A program made the position numbers and the translations under genes. Below the pieces are notes generated by a model that was not told the DNA's origin, did not search any database, and saw nothing but the letters and a program-made list of their open reading frames with translations. Below, piece by piece: positions 48,949 to 58,663 of a stretch of DNA of 64,000 bases (position 1 is the stretch's first letter; each line of letters starts with the position of its first letter). Origin of the DNA: Hoylesella shahii DSM 15611 = JCM 12083 (GTDB lineage: Bacteria; Bacteroidota; Bacteroidia; Bacteroidales; Bacteroidaceae); the NCBI RefSeq assembly GCF_000613445.1, contig NZ_BAIZ01000006.1:1-64000 (forward strand), in the 5' to 3' direction.

Positions 48949-51900
48949 ATGAGACCATTGACAAAAAAGTTTCTGCTCGCAACCTTCCTAGCGCTTTCAA
49001 TGGAGGTTACGGTACAGGCGAGCACGGTAACGATGACGCTGAGGAACGTCACTGTGAAGCAAGCCATCGTTGACTTGCAAAAAAACACAGGCTACTCGGT
49101 TGTGATTTATGCCAAAGACGTGGACATGAACCGCCGGGTTAGCGTTGATGCACGCAACGAAAAGGTGGCTAATGTGGTGGGACAAATTCTTGCAGGACAA
49201 GATGTGGACTACGAAGTAAATGGCAAAACCATCGTGGTGAGCCAACACAAAAGCGAACCCAAGGAAACCGCACGCACGCAAAAAGCAAACGACAAGAAAC
49301 AAAAAATGCAAGGAAATGTGGTGGACGAGATGGGACAACCCATCACGGGCGCATCGGTTGTGGACAAAGCAACCAACACCGGAACGGTAACCGACCTGGA
49401 TGGTAACTTCTCTGTCGACCTTGTGCCTGGTACCGAACTCACCATTAGCTATGTGGGCTATAACGACTTTAAGCTGAAGGCCACGGCAAACATGAACGTG
49501 CAACTCAAACCCAACACCCAATTGCTGAGCGATGTGGTTGTGGTGGGCTACGGTAGTCAGAAGAAAGTAGACGTTACTGGCTCTATCGCCTCGGTAACGG
49601 GTAAAGACATTGCGCGTTCGCCAATGGCCAACCTCACCAACTCTATCGGTGGAAAGCTAGCAGGCTTGCGCGTGGTTCAGCGTTCGGGCGAACCTGGCAA
49701 CGATGCAAGTAATATTGACATTCGCGGATATGGCAAAGCGCTGGTGATTGTCGATGGTATGCCTGGCAGTTTAGGCCAGATAGACCCCAATGAAATAGAA
49801 AGCGTAACCATCCTAAAAGACGCATCGGCAGCAGTGTATGGTATTCGGGCCGCCAATGGTGTGATATTGGTTACCACTAAGCGCGGAGGAACGCAAGCAA
49901 CCAAGATTGAGCTGAACTCAACCTTTAGTTGGCAACGCCCAACCATCTATCCCGAACTGTGTAACGCTGCACAATTTGTGGAACTAACCGATGAAGACCT
50001 GGTTAACCGTGGCAAACAACCCACTTACGGACGCGAAAACCTTGAAAAATGGCGCGCTGGTGGCGAGGGCTACGAAAGCACCGACTGGTATGATGAGGTG
50101 GTAAGACCATGGGCTCCGCAACAACAATACAACCTTAACGTGCGCGGTGGAACAGAGAAAGCAAGCTATTTTGCATCGCTGGGCTATCTCAACGAGGGTG
50201 GTATGTGGCGCACAAACAGTTCTAACTTCCAGCGTTTCAACTTCCGTTCTAACATGGATGTGAAGATTACCGACGCCCTTTCGGCATCGTTGTCGCTCTC
50301 GGGACAAAAAGAACAGCGCCACTCTTCGCCATGGAATCCCTTCTATATCATGGCATCTATACAACAAACATTCCCCACATCGCATCCCTATGCCAACAAC
50401 AACCACGACTATTACGCCGTAACCAATATTTCGGCGCGTAACGTGAAGGCGGTTACCGACCCCAGCGTGATGGGTTTTGACAAGGTGCAGAACAAGCGTT
50501 TTGAGGGTACAGCATCGCTAAACTATGCTTTCCAAAACATTAAAGGGCTGTCGATGAAGGGATTGTTCTACTATCGTAATGAAGACAACTTTAGGGATTT
50601 GTTCCAAAAGAAATATCATTACTATGCTTACGATAAAGCAGCCGACCAATATAATGTGGTGTACACGGGCTTTAACCCCTCAAATCTAAAGCGCGCAGTG
50701 TGGAACCTTGAAACCTATATGATGCAAGCTTCAATCAACTACGAGAGGACATTTGGTAACTTGCACCATGTAAAAGGTTTGTTGCTCTCTGAAACAACCA
50801 AGGAGAACTACCGCGAACTAGATGGCTTCCGCGAATTTGCTATCGATGCCATTCCCGAACTAGACAATGGTAATGATAAGAATAAAACCAACGGTGGCAA
50901 TAGTTGGCAAGAAGGTCGTATAGGCTATGTGGGTCGTGTTGACTACGACTATGCTGGTCGTTATCTTGTTGAATTTAGCTTCCGTTACGATGGCTCATCC
51001 AAGTTTGCTAAAGAAAAACGCTGGGGCTTCTTCCCCTCGGTGTCGGCAGGATGGCGCATTAGCGAAGAGGCATTCATGAAAAAGTATAGCAACGTGCTGG
51101 ATAACCTGAAGCTTCGTGCATCATGGGGACGCCTTGGCGACGATGAGGCGGTTGAAGGTTTCCAATATCTAGAGGGTTACACCTATCCTTATAGCTCGTA
51201 CATCCTTGGGTCGGAGGTTATCCGCACGGTTGTGCCAAAGGGTCTAGCCAATAGAAACATCACCTGGTACACATCGGATATCTACAACTTTGGATTAGAT
51301 TTCGACTTGTGGCATGGTAAACTTTCGGGTACGGTAGAATTGTTCTATCGCCATCGCGATGGCTTGTTGGCCACCCGTGCCGAGTCGTTGCCCTCAACGT
51401 TTGGTGCTAAACTGCCACAAGAAAACCTCAACTCTGATAGCAATAGAGGATTTGAAGTGCAGCTGTCGCACCATAATAAAATTGGCGAACTAAGCTACGA
51501 TGTATCGGGTAACGTGTCGTATACGCGTGCCATGTACAACCATGTGGAGCGCAATGCATCGCTAAACGACAACGATAATTGGAGAAACAACACCAACAAT
51601 CGTTATAAAAATATCTGGTGGGGATATAAATATATCGGACAATTCCAATCGGAGGCCGAGATAGCTTCGTCGCCCGTGCAAGACGGTAACGGTAACTTAA
51701 CCCTCGTGCCAGGTGACCTTAAGTACGAAGACTTTAACAACGACGGTGTGATTGATGGTAACGACGTGCAGCTAATAGGACGTGGCACAACGCCCGAAAT
51801 AATGTATGGACTAACACTTTCGGGCCAATGGAAAGGCTTCGACCTAACCGTGTTCTTCCAGGGAGCAGCCAATTTCAATGCATTGCTAACCAATGATATG

Positions 51901-52287
51901 GCACATCCCTTGTATAACGGCTCGAACACCCCCACAGCCTTCCTCGACCGTTGGCATCATGAAGACCTCTACGACACGTCTTCGCCATGGATTCCGGGCA
52001 AATATCCCTCAACATACGCTAGCGGAAAACAAAACAACCGTTATGTATCGTCGTTTTGGTTGCAAAACGCTAGCTACCTTCGTTTGAAAGAATTGCAATT
52101 GGGTTATACCCTTCCAAAGAGCCTGATACAGCACATCGGACTAGAGAATGTTCGCGTTTTCGTTTCCGGTTTCAACCTTTTCACCTTCACAGGTATGGAT
52201 TTGCTCGACCCCGAGGCTGCTGGTGGCCCTGGCAGATACTATCCACAACAGAAGGTTATCTCGCTTGGATTTAATGTTAAGTTATAA
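48949..52287 (+). CDS. SusC-family TonB-dependent receptor with STN signalling domain
   Basis: This intact 1112-aa receptor begins with a signal peptide (MRPLTKKFLLATFLALSMEV, cut after VQA), then an STN domain (about 27-100; NVTVKQAIVDLQKNTGYSVV, IVVSQ) that contacts the anti-sigma factor. A carboxypeptidase-like domain (GNVVDEMGQPITGASV), the SusC motif DVVVVGYGSQKKVDVTGSIA, a plug (IESVTILKDASAAVYGIRAA) and the beta-barrel ending KVISLGFNVKL follow. It is the transducer of the sigma/anti-sigma pair just upstream, 68 bp away. The ligand is unknown. Confidence 0.95.
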   Translation: MRPLTKKFLLATFLALSMEVTVQASTVTMTLRNVTVKQAIVDLQKNTGYSVVIYAKDVDMNRRVSVDARNEKVANVVGQILAGQDVDYEVNGKTIVVSQHKSEPKETARTQKANDKKQKMQGNVVDEMGQPITGASVVDKATNTGTVTDLDGNFSVDLVPGTELTISYVGYNDFKLKATANMNVQLKPNTQLLSDVVVVGYGSQKKVDVTGSIASVTGKDIARSPMANLTNSIGGKLAGLRVVQRSGEPGNDASNIDIRGYGKALVIVDGMPGSLGQIDPNEIESVTILKDASAAVYGIRAANGVILVTTKRGGTQATKIELNSTFSWQRPTIYPELCNAAQFVELTDEDLVNRGKQPTYGRENLEKWRAGGEGYESTDWYDEVVRPWAPQQQYNLNVRGGTEKASYFASLGYLNEGGMWRTNSSNFQRFNFRSNMDVKITDALSASLSLSGQKEQRHSSPWNPFYIMASIQQTFPTSHPYANNNHDYYAVTNISARNVKAVTDPSVMGFDKVQNKRFEGTASLNYAFQNIKGLSMKGLFYYRNEDNFRDLFQKKYHYYAYDKAADQYNVVYTGFNPSNLKRAVWNLETYMMQASINYERTFGNLHHVKGLLLSETTKENYRELDGFREFAIDAIPELDNGNDKNKTNGGNSWQEGRIGYVGRVDYDYAGRYLVEFSFRYDGSSKFAKEKRWGFFPSVSAGWRISEEAFMKKYSNVLDNLKLRASWGRLGDDEAVEGFQYLEGYTYPYSSYILGSEVIRTVVPKGLANRNITWYTSDIYNFGLDFDLWHGKLSGTVELFYRHRDGLLATRAESLPSTFGAKLPQENLNSDSNRGFEVQLSHHNKIGELSYDVSGNVSYTRAMYNHVERNASLNDNDNWRNNTNNRYKNIWWGYKYIGQFQSEAEIASSPVQDGNGNLTLVPGDLKYEDFNNDGVIDGNDVQLIGRGTTPEIMYGLTLSGQWKGFDLTVFFQGAANFNALLTNDMAHPLYNGSNTPTAFLDRWHHEDLYDTSSPWIPGKYPSTYASGKQNNRYVSSFWLQNASYLRLKELQLGYTLPKSLIQHIGLENVRVFVSGFNLFTFTGMDLLDPEAAGGPGRYYPQQKVISLGFNVKL

Positions 52288-52314
52288 TCTCAAACCTCAT
52301 TAAATAGCTTAAAA

Positions 52315-54096
52315 ATGAAAAATCTGAAATCATATATCTGCTTATTGTGCACCGCTGCGCTCGTTTTTTCGTGTAACGACATCTTGGAAACGTCGTCGAC
52401 GAAAATTCTAACCAACGAGAAAGTGTGGTCTAGCAAAGATGCTATAGATGCCTATCTAGGACAACTATACGACGAAATGCAGGTTGAAGACTTTGAATAT
52501 CAACCAGGTACCGACGGACAATACCTCTCTACACTTACCGATGAGGCCGTGAGAGCCTACACATGGGGTAGTGCCAACCAGCAATTGATACCCGAAGGTA
52601 TATACGGCTGGTGGGGTTATGTACAGATAAGAAACATCAACCTGTTTTTAGAAAGTATTGGAACGGCTTCGATGCTTACCGAGAACCAGCGCAAAATGTA
52701 TGAAGCCGAGGCACGTTTCTGTCGCGCATTTGGCTATTTTGCCATGGTTAAGCGCTATGGTGGTGTGCCCTTGGTGACGAAGGTGCAAAGACTGGAAGGC
52801 GTAGATGTAGAAACATTGCGACTGCCTAGAAATAAAGAGTACGAAATTTACGACTTTATCAAGCCGAATGCCAGGCTATCGAAAGCCTTCTTCCCGAAAA
52901 ACGCGCAGACAATGAGCAATATCGCGCTACGCGCTATGCTGTGAATGCACTGGAATGTAGAGCCATGCTCTATGCAGCCACCGAAGCAAAATATGGTAAT
53001 GTGCAGCTTGATGGACTGGTGGGAATACCCGCCGACAAGGCCGAAGGCTATTTTAAAGATGCCAAAGCCGCAGCAAAGAAGATTATCGACTCGGGCAAAT
53101 TTGCACTCTATAGCGCAAAAAGCGATAAGGCAGAAAACTTTCAATACCTCTTCCTTGATGAGACTTCGGCCAACACCGAGCAAATATTTACCAAGGCTTT
53201 CGATGCTAGCGATAAAGGTAACTCGTTTGATTACTTTAATGCGCCCCAAAGCTTTAAGCTTGATTATGGCTGTGTGACCAATCCCACAGCCGACTTCGTG
53301 GCCGACTTTGAGTATGTTGATGGCTCGGACGGTGCATTGAAAGTGAAGGATGGTAGCGGTAATCCCATTAAGTATAACGACCCAACCGACTTGTTTAAGG
53401 ATAAAGACCCCCGCATGTTGGTTCTATTCTCTACCCCTTCTGCCCATGGCAAGGAGGTAAGGTAGAGGTTCGTAAGGGTATTGTTAAACCTGATGGAACT
53501 GTTGTTACCGCTAGTTCGCTGGGCGATACCTATGAAGGAACCAACGTAACTATCGCTGCAAAGGATGGTACACTCACTTCAACCGACGTAACAAAGACAG
53601 GCTTTTACATCAAAAAGTTTATGACACCAAACAAAGTTGTGGACTGGGGTAAAGGCGAAGCCAACTGGATGGTGTTCCGTTATGGTGAAGTTTTGCTTAA
53701 CTTTGCTGAAGCTTGCGTGGAACTAGGTGACAACGCCGAGGCCCTTGCAGCTGTGAACCAGCTACGCAATCGCGCAGGTATCGCTCCTCGCACAAGCATC
53801 AACCGCGACCAAGTGCGCCACGAACGCCGAGTGGAATTGGCCTTTGAAAACCATCGCTGGTGGGACATCAGACGTTGGCACATAGCCGACCAACTGCTCA
53901 ATGCAACGCAGTTCAAAGCCTTAACCCCTATTTGGTTTGGGAAGATGGTAAAAAAGTGGAGCAAATGAAGTATATCTTCAAGATTGAAGACGCACCAAAG
54001 AACACGCGAACCTTCTTGCCTAAGCTCTATTACGAGCGTATTCCGGCAGAGGCCATATCAACAAACCCGAACATCACACAAAATCCTGGTTACTAA
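52315..54096 (+). CDS. SusD/RagB-family lipoprotein, frame interrupted three times
   Basis: Partner lipoprotein of the SusC receptor, starting 27 bp after it. It has a lipoprotein signal (MKNLKSYICLLCTAALVFSC). SusD features are FCRAFGYFAMVKRYGGVPLV, FRYGEVLLNFAEACVELG and RHERRVELAFENHRWWDIRR. The frame breaks at AA 52861-52862, GG 53453-53454 and AA 53923-53924. One base added at each restores DFIKAECQAIESLLPEKRAD, HGKGGKVEVRKG and KALNPYLVWEDGKKVEQMKY, giving 594 aa, a normal SusD length. All three breaks are in short homopolymers. Confidence 0.9.
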
Positions 54097-54102
54097 AATA
54101 GC

Positions 54103-54762
54103 ATGCAAATGAAAAAGATATTATTGTCTCTTACTGCCTGCCTGGCTCTCTTGGCTGGCTGTAGCATCGATAACTACGATGAGCCTGATGCAGCAATATC
54201 GGGCGGAATATACGATAGTCAAACACAAGAGCTAATCCCCGCACAGGCGCCCAACGGCGCACGAGTGCAGATTGTGCAAGACGGTTATCAACAACCAACC
54301 AACTTTTGGTGCAAACCCGATGGCACATTCCAAAACACACGTCTGTTTGCTGGTAAGTATAAACTGACGGTGCAAGGTCCGTTTGTGGCATCAACGATTA
54401 CCGAACAGGCAGTTAACATCCCCGCATCAGATGTGAAGGTGATGGTTGAACCTTACTTGCGCATTAAGGCAACGGCCACACTCACTGGTAATAACATTGA
54501 GGTGACCTACACCGTAAACCAAAATAGCAAGTCTGAGGGTACGGTTAGCGAAGTGAAAATATTGTGTGGCAACACCATCGGCCTGAGTTCTACCACGGCT
54601 AAGAAACAGGTTACTGTTAGTACCACCGACCAACCGTTGGGCACGCAGCATCAAGTGACGATTGAAAACGTAGATACAAAAAATGCGATCTATGTGCGCG
54701 TGGCCGCTAAAACGTCGGAAACGCCATACTATAATTACTCTACACTGTTGAAGCTGAAATAA
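54103..54762 (+). CDS. Surface lipoprotein, DUF3823-like
   Basis: The 219-aa product has a lipobox (MKKILLSLTACLALLAGCS) with Cys about residue 20 from the first Met. GGIYDSQTQELIPAQAPNGA and the segment NFWCKPDGTFQNTRLFAGKY resemble the N-terminal beta-domain of DUF3823 proteins, which follow SusD genes in many Bacteroidales and probably bind the same ligand at the surface. It starts 6 bp after susD and ends the operon before a terminator. Confidence 0.8.
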   Translation: MQMKKILLSLTACLALLAGCSIDNYDEPDAAISGGIYDSQTQELIPAQAPNGARVQIVQDGYQQPTNFWCKPDGTFQNTRLFAGKYKLTVQGPFVASTITEQAVNIPASDVKVMVEPYLRIKATATLTGNNIEVTYTVNQNSKSEGTVSEVKILCGNTIGLSSTTAKKQVTVSTTDQPLGTQHQVTIENVDTKNAIYVRVAAKTSETPYYNYSTLLKLK

Positions 54763-54789
54763 AACACTAGACTTTAAAAAGTGAATAGC

Positions 54790-54824
54790 ATCCCGGTTGA
54801 GGACATTAATTTCTCGACCGGGAT
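54790..54824 (+). terminator. Terminator of the SusCD operon
   Basis: ATCCCGGTTGAG (54790-54801) pairs with CTCGACCGGGAT (54813-54824) with one G-U pair around an 11-nt loop. The T-run after it (ATCTTTTA) is modest. Confidence 0.75.
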
Positions 54825-55018
54825 ATCTTTTACCCCAGATGCTGGAAGCGAACTCGCCAACTTGTCTTCCAGAGCTGAATGAATTTATTCGCATCTTTGT
54901 TTGATTTATCGTGTGTGAGAGGAGTGTTTATTTTGTTTCAAAAAGGCAATCAATTCTTCTCCAGTTGCAGAAATATTAAAAGTCAAGTCTATTTCATTAT
55001 ATTTTTTTCATTTTTTAA

Positions 55019-55049
55019 TTGTAAGTTTAAAGAAAATAAACTATATTTG
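55019..55049 (+). promoter_or_regulatory. Promoter of the RHS locus
   Basis: TTG (55019-55021), a 20-bp spacer and TATATTTG (55042-55049) match the Bacteroidales consensus 31 bp before the first RHS gene. Confidence 0.65.
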
Positions 55050-55079
55050 CCAAACATCTAATCATTAAAACTGACCATT

Positions 55080-58000
55080 ATGAACCTGACATCAACAGCC
55101 ATAAAGCGGCTCGCAATGTCGCTCCTTTTGCTTTTTGTAATAGGGATTTCAACTTTGATGAGCCAAACCTATTACGATCGAATAACAAATGTTCAGACCC
55201 CTAATGTGGCTAACCTTGGCGTATATGGGGAAATACCCGTTTCGCCATATACAGGCACGCCCGAAGTTTCCATCCCCCTTTATGAACTAAACTTGAAGGG
55301 GTTAAACTTTCCAATAACCCTTTCCCATCATTCTGGAAGTATCAAACCTGAGCAACATGTAGGATGGGTAGGATTGGGATGGACACTCAATGCTGGTGGC
55401 GTAATCTATCGTACGATTAACGGTAACATAGATGAACTTTCAACAACATCAACCGATCCATATTTTTATAAACAAGGATATTACTTTAAACACGGTTTAC
55501 TTGACACAGACAAATGGAATAACAAGGAATATCTCTTGGAAATGGCCAAAGAAGATCAAAGTAGCCATAAAGATAGAGCACCAGATGAATTTTCCTTTAA
55601 CTTTTTAGGTATTTCAGGCAAGTTCTATCTTTCGGAAAAAGGGAAATGGGTTGTTCAATCCAACAGGCCCATTAAGGTGGAATTTAATGGTAAAATCAAT
55701 GCATATCCAGAGGTACAACTCAGCACAACAAATGATCAAATTCCCACATTTTCTGGTTTTACGCTTATTGATGAGAAAGGAAATCGCTTCCTTTTTGGCT
55801 ATGAACGTCAGTCAATAGAATACGCAAAACCCTTTTTCGACCAAGGTAAAACCGCGTGGACGGCCACTTCCTGGTATCTGACCCACGTCTATTTGGCGTC
55901 AGGCGAATCTGTAAAGCTTGAATATAGACGCGGCCCTTATATTAACCAGTTAATTTACAATTATTCCGCAGTAATGTTACAAAGTAAAGAAGCACCTTGG
56001 GGAAAAGGAGGAAAAGAACTCGTTCGCACGCCCGAATGGTCTGAAGGAATCTTCGGCGCACTTATTGCGCCCCTCTACTTACGGTCGATAACGACAGCAA
56101 ATGAAACCATAAGGTTTGGATTGTCTGTTGCAAAGGACTTACAGACCCCAACTGATGTCTACAAAGCATATTTTGACGTCCACAAGAATTGGAAAGAATT
56201 TGCTACTTGTCTGGCCACTATGGGCGTTACTAGTGCAAAACAACACCCCATATGTTTTGGACTCCTAAAATGGATGAAACTAGACAGCTTAACAATAACT
56301 TCCCACGATAAGTCTACGCACATGGGATACAAATTCCTATACGAAGAAAATAGACAGTCCCGTCTTCTATTAAGAACATTAAAAGCAATCGGGAAACGAA
56401 CTAAGGATGTAGAACTAAGTTACCATTTTGATTATAACAGACCAGAAGAACTTCCTGCATATTACTCTCAGAAAACAGACCACTGGGGCTACTACAATGG
56501 AAGAGCTTTTTTGGGAATAGCATTAAACTACCACATTATTAAAGAGGCTAACCCTGCTTATGCTACAATTGGCCAGCTAACGAGAATAACATATCCCACT
56601 GGCGGCTACACACGTTTTGTGTTTGAGCCTCATACTTATGCAAAAAATCTGAATTTGTTACGTTGGGAAGGATGTTATAATGAAGGTTCAGACAAGTATG
56701 CTGGTGGCGCACGTATCAAGGAAATCGTTTCCTCGTCTACAGGTAAGTCCGAGGATGAATTTTTATTACATCGCTATTATTATAGCAAGACAAGGACCGG
56801 TAGGTCAAGTGGCGTTTGCGGTGGGCAGTTTAGATACTACTATGGGAATTATAAGGTTTGGGGTTACGAGAGTGGAACCTGGAGAACAATTTCCGTTTTC
56901 TCATCTTGTTCTGTACTTCCTGCATCCAACAATAGCCAAGGTGCGAGTGTTGGCTACACCGATGTTATAGAGGAAAACGCCGATGGGTCGTACCAAAGAT
57001 ACCATTATTCAAATTTCGACAATGGGCATTTGGACGAGTCCTTTGAATGCACAATACAGAATGGGATGGAAACTCGTGAACAACATGCTTTTAAGGGCCA
57101 AGAAAGAGGGCTATTGCTGCGGAAGCAAAGCTATGACAGTATGGGGAGACTTAAGAATGTAGAAACGTTAGACTATGAAAAAAGCAAACAAAGAACAATT
57201 ATGTACGTGCAATGATTGCAGGTTCTTATAGCCTAAGCGGCAATGGACCATCTTATGGAGAAGGCGTATGCTATAAGATATATACTTACACAATGCTACC
57301 GACAAAACGGCGTGAAGTGTTCTTTGAGAATGGTGATAGCATAGTGAAACAAACCCAGTACAAATATAATCCTCGTGGAGTTTTACAAGAAACCCTTACC
57401 ACCCTACCAACAAACGATAAATTACGACAAGTAACAACGTTCGCAGACGATATGAAAGCTACGCCTACTTATGATGCTATGGTGAAACGCCACATGGTGG
57501 GCGTACCCATCGAACTGTTTACGTTTAGAAACGGTTCACTCGTTGACGCTACGTTAAATACGTTCAAACTTAATACTAAAAATAGCTGGCCCGTGCTTGA
57601 TAAAGTTTACCGTGGAATGTTCAAATTGCCTTACTCCAAAACCGAACCTGTACGTTTCGACGGCGAAACCGTTCCGCAACGGTATGGTGAGGCCGAAATA
57701 CAATTCAACAACTATGATGCTAACAACAACTACCGTGAGGCCATCGGTAAAGGAGGTAGGCGCGTGGTGTTCTTTTGGCAAAAGGGGTCTAGGCAACCTG
57801 TGGCAATTTTTAAAATGCAGAACAATAGGGACACGATATATGAAAAACGTGCAGACCGCATATGTAAGGGATTAGCTGTTGAATGTAGACCATACGCTAA
57901 AGAAGAAATGGAATTTACTACAGAACAAGAAACTGAGGTGGAAGTAGAAATGCTCTTCCCCGAGAGTGAAAAAGACAACTTCCTTATGTTTGTCGGCGTA

Positions 58001-58663
58001 GACCATCAAACAGTGAATCTGCTTGTCGACTTTAGGCGCGATCCCCAGAAGAGTGATAGATATTACGCCAAATTGGGACGCATACTCGCAGGCAAACACA
58101 CGTTGAATGTTGAGGTGGAATATCTTGGTATAGAAGGAAAATTCGATGAAAGTAGGTGTTCTGTGCATGCAAACGTAAATTGCTATTATACCATTTTAAC
58201 CCCACTTCCACCACGCATTGTAGGCTATAATAATGTTTTCTATGAAGGGTTTGAGCATGGAAGAGGGGAGAATATTTACCATGGTGGTTTTCATAGCGAT
58301 TGGTGTTATCGTGGCCTGTATCGTGCACGTTTGGACATTGATCCGAAGAAACGGTATTTTATCGATTACCAAGTTTACCACAATGGGTATTGGCAGTATA
58401 AGTGCGCCCCATTTACCGGTGGAGAGTACATTATAAATGAGAACAACGACCTAATTGACGACATACGGATATACCCAGAGGATGCGGAAGTGATGTCATT
58501 CAATTATGATGGAAGAGGGCAAATAACAAGTCGAACTGACCAACGAGGCTATACCTATTCTTACAGATACGATGCCTTTGGACGATTGGTCAGCGAACAT
58601 GATACGGATTGGAATACACTGAAAAGGTACGAATACCATTACAAAAATCAGGAGGCAAAATGA
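55080..58663 (+). CDS. RHS-type secreted protein, first gene, probable frame interruption
   Basis: A signal peptide (MNLTSTAIKRLAMSLLLLFV to about residue 28) precedes the N-terminal segment found in Bacteroidota RHS proteins: TPEVSIPLYELNLKGLNFPI and HVGWVGLGWTLNAGGVIYR. The frame stops at 57215, while another open frame begins at 57212. One added A in the AAA at 57190-57192 reads straight on through KNNYVRAMIAGSYSLSG, so I favour a single 1194-aa protein over two genes. The C-terminus has YD repeats (GRGQITSRTDQRGYTYSYRY, DAFGRLVSEHDTD). It carries no C-terminal toxin and overlaps the next RHS gene by ATGA at 58660-58663. Confidence 0.75.

Larger units (their letters stand above)
54763..55079. 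other. Gap between the uptake operon and the RHS locus
   Basis: Contains the operon terminator (54790-54824) and the RHS promoter (55019-55049). No gene is seen. Confidence 0.7.

Noticed and set aside
57212..58663. A separate gene starting at ATG 57212
   Set aside because: Possible, because of the ATGA overlap, but the frame continues upstream with sensible sequence (KNNYVRAM) and no signal peptide; a frame error in one RHS gene fits better.
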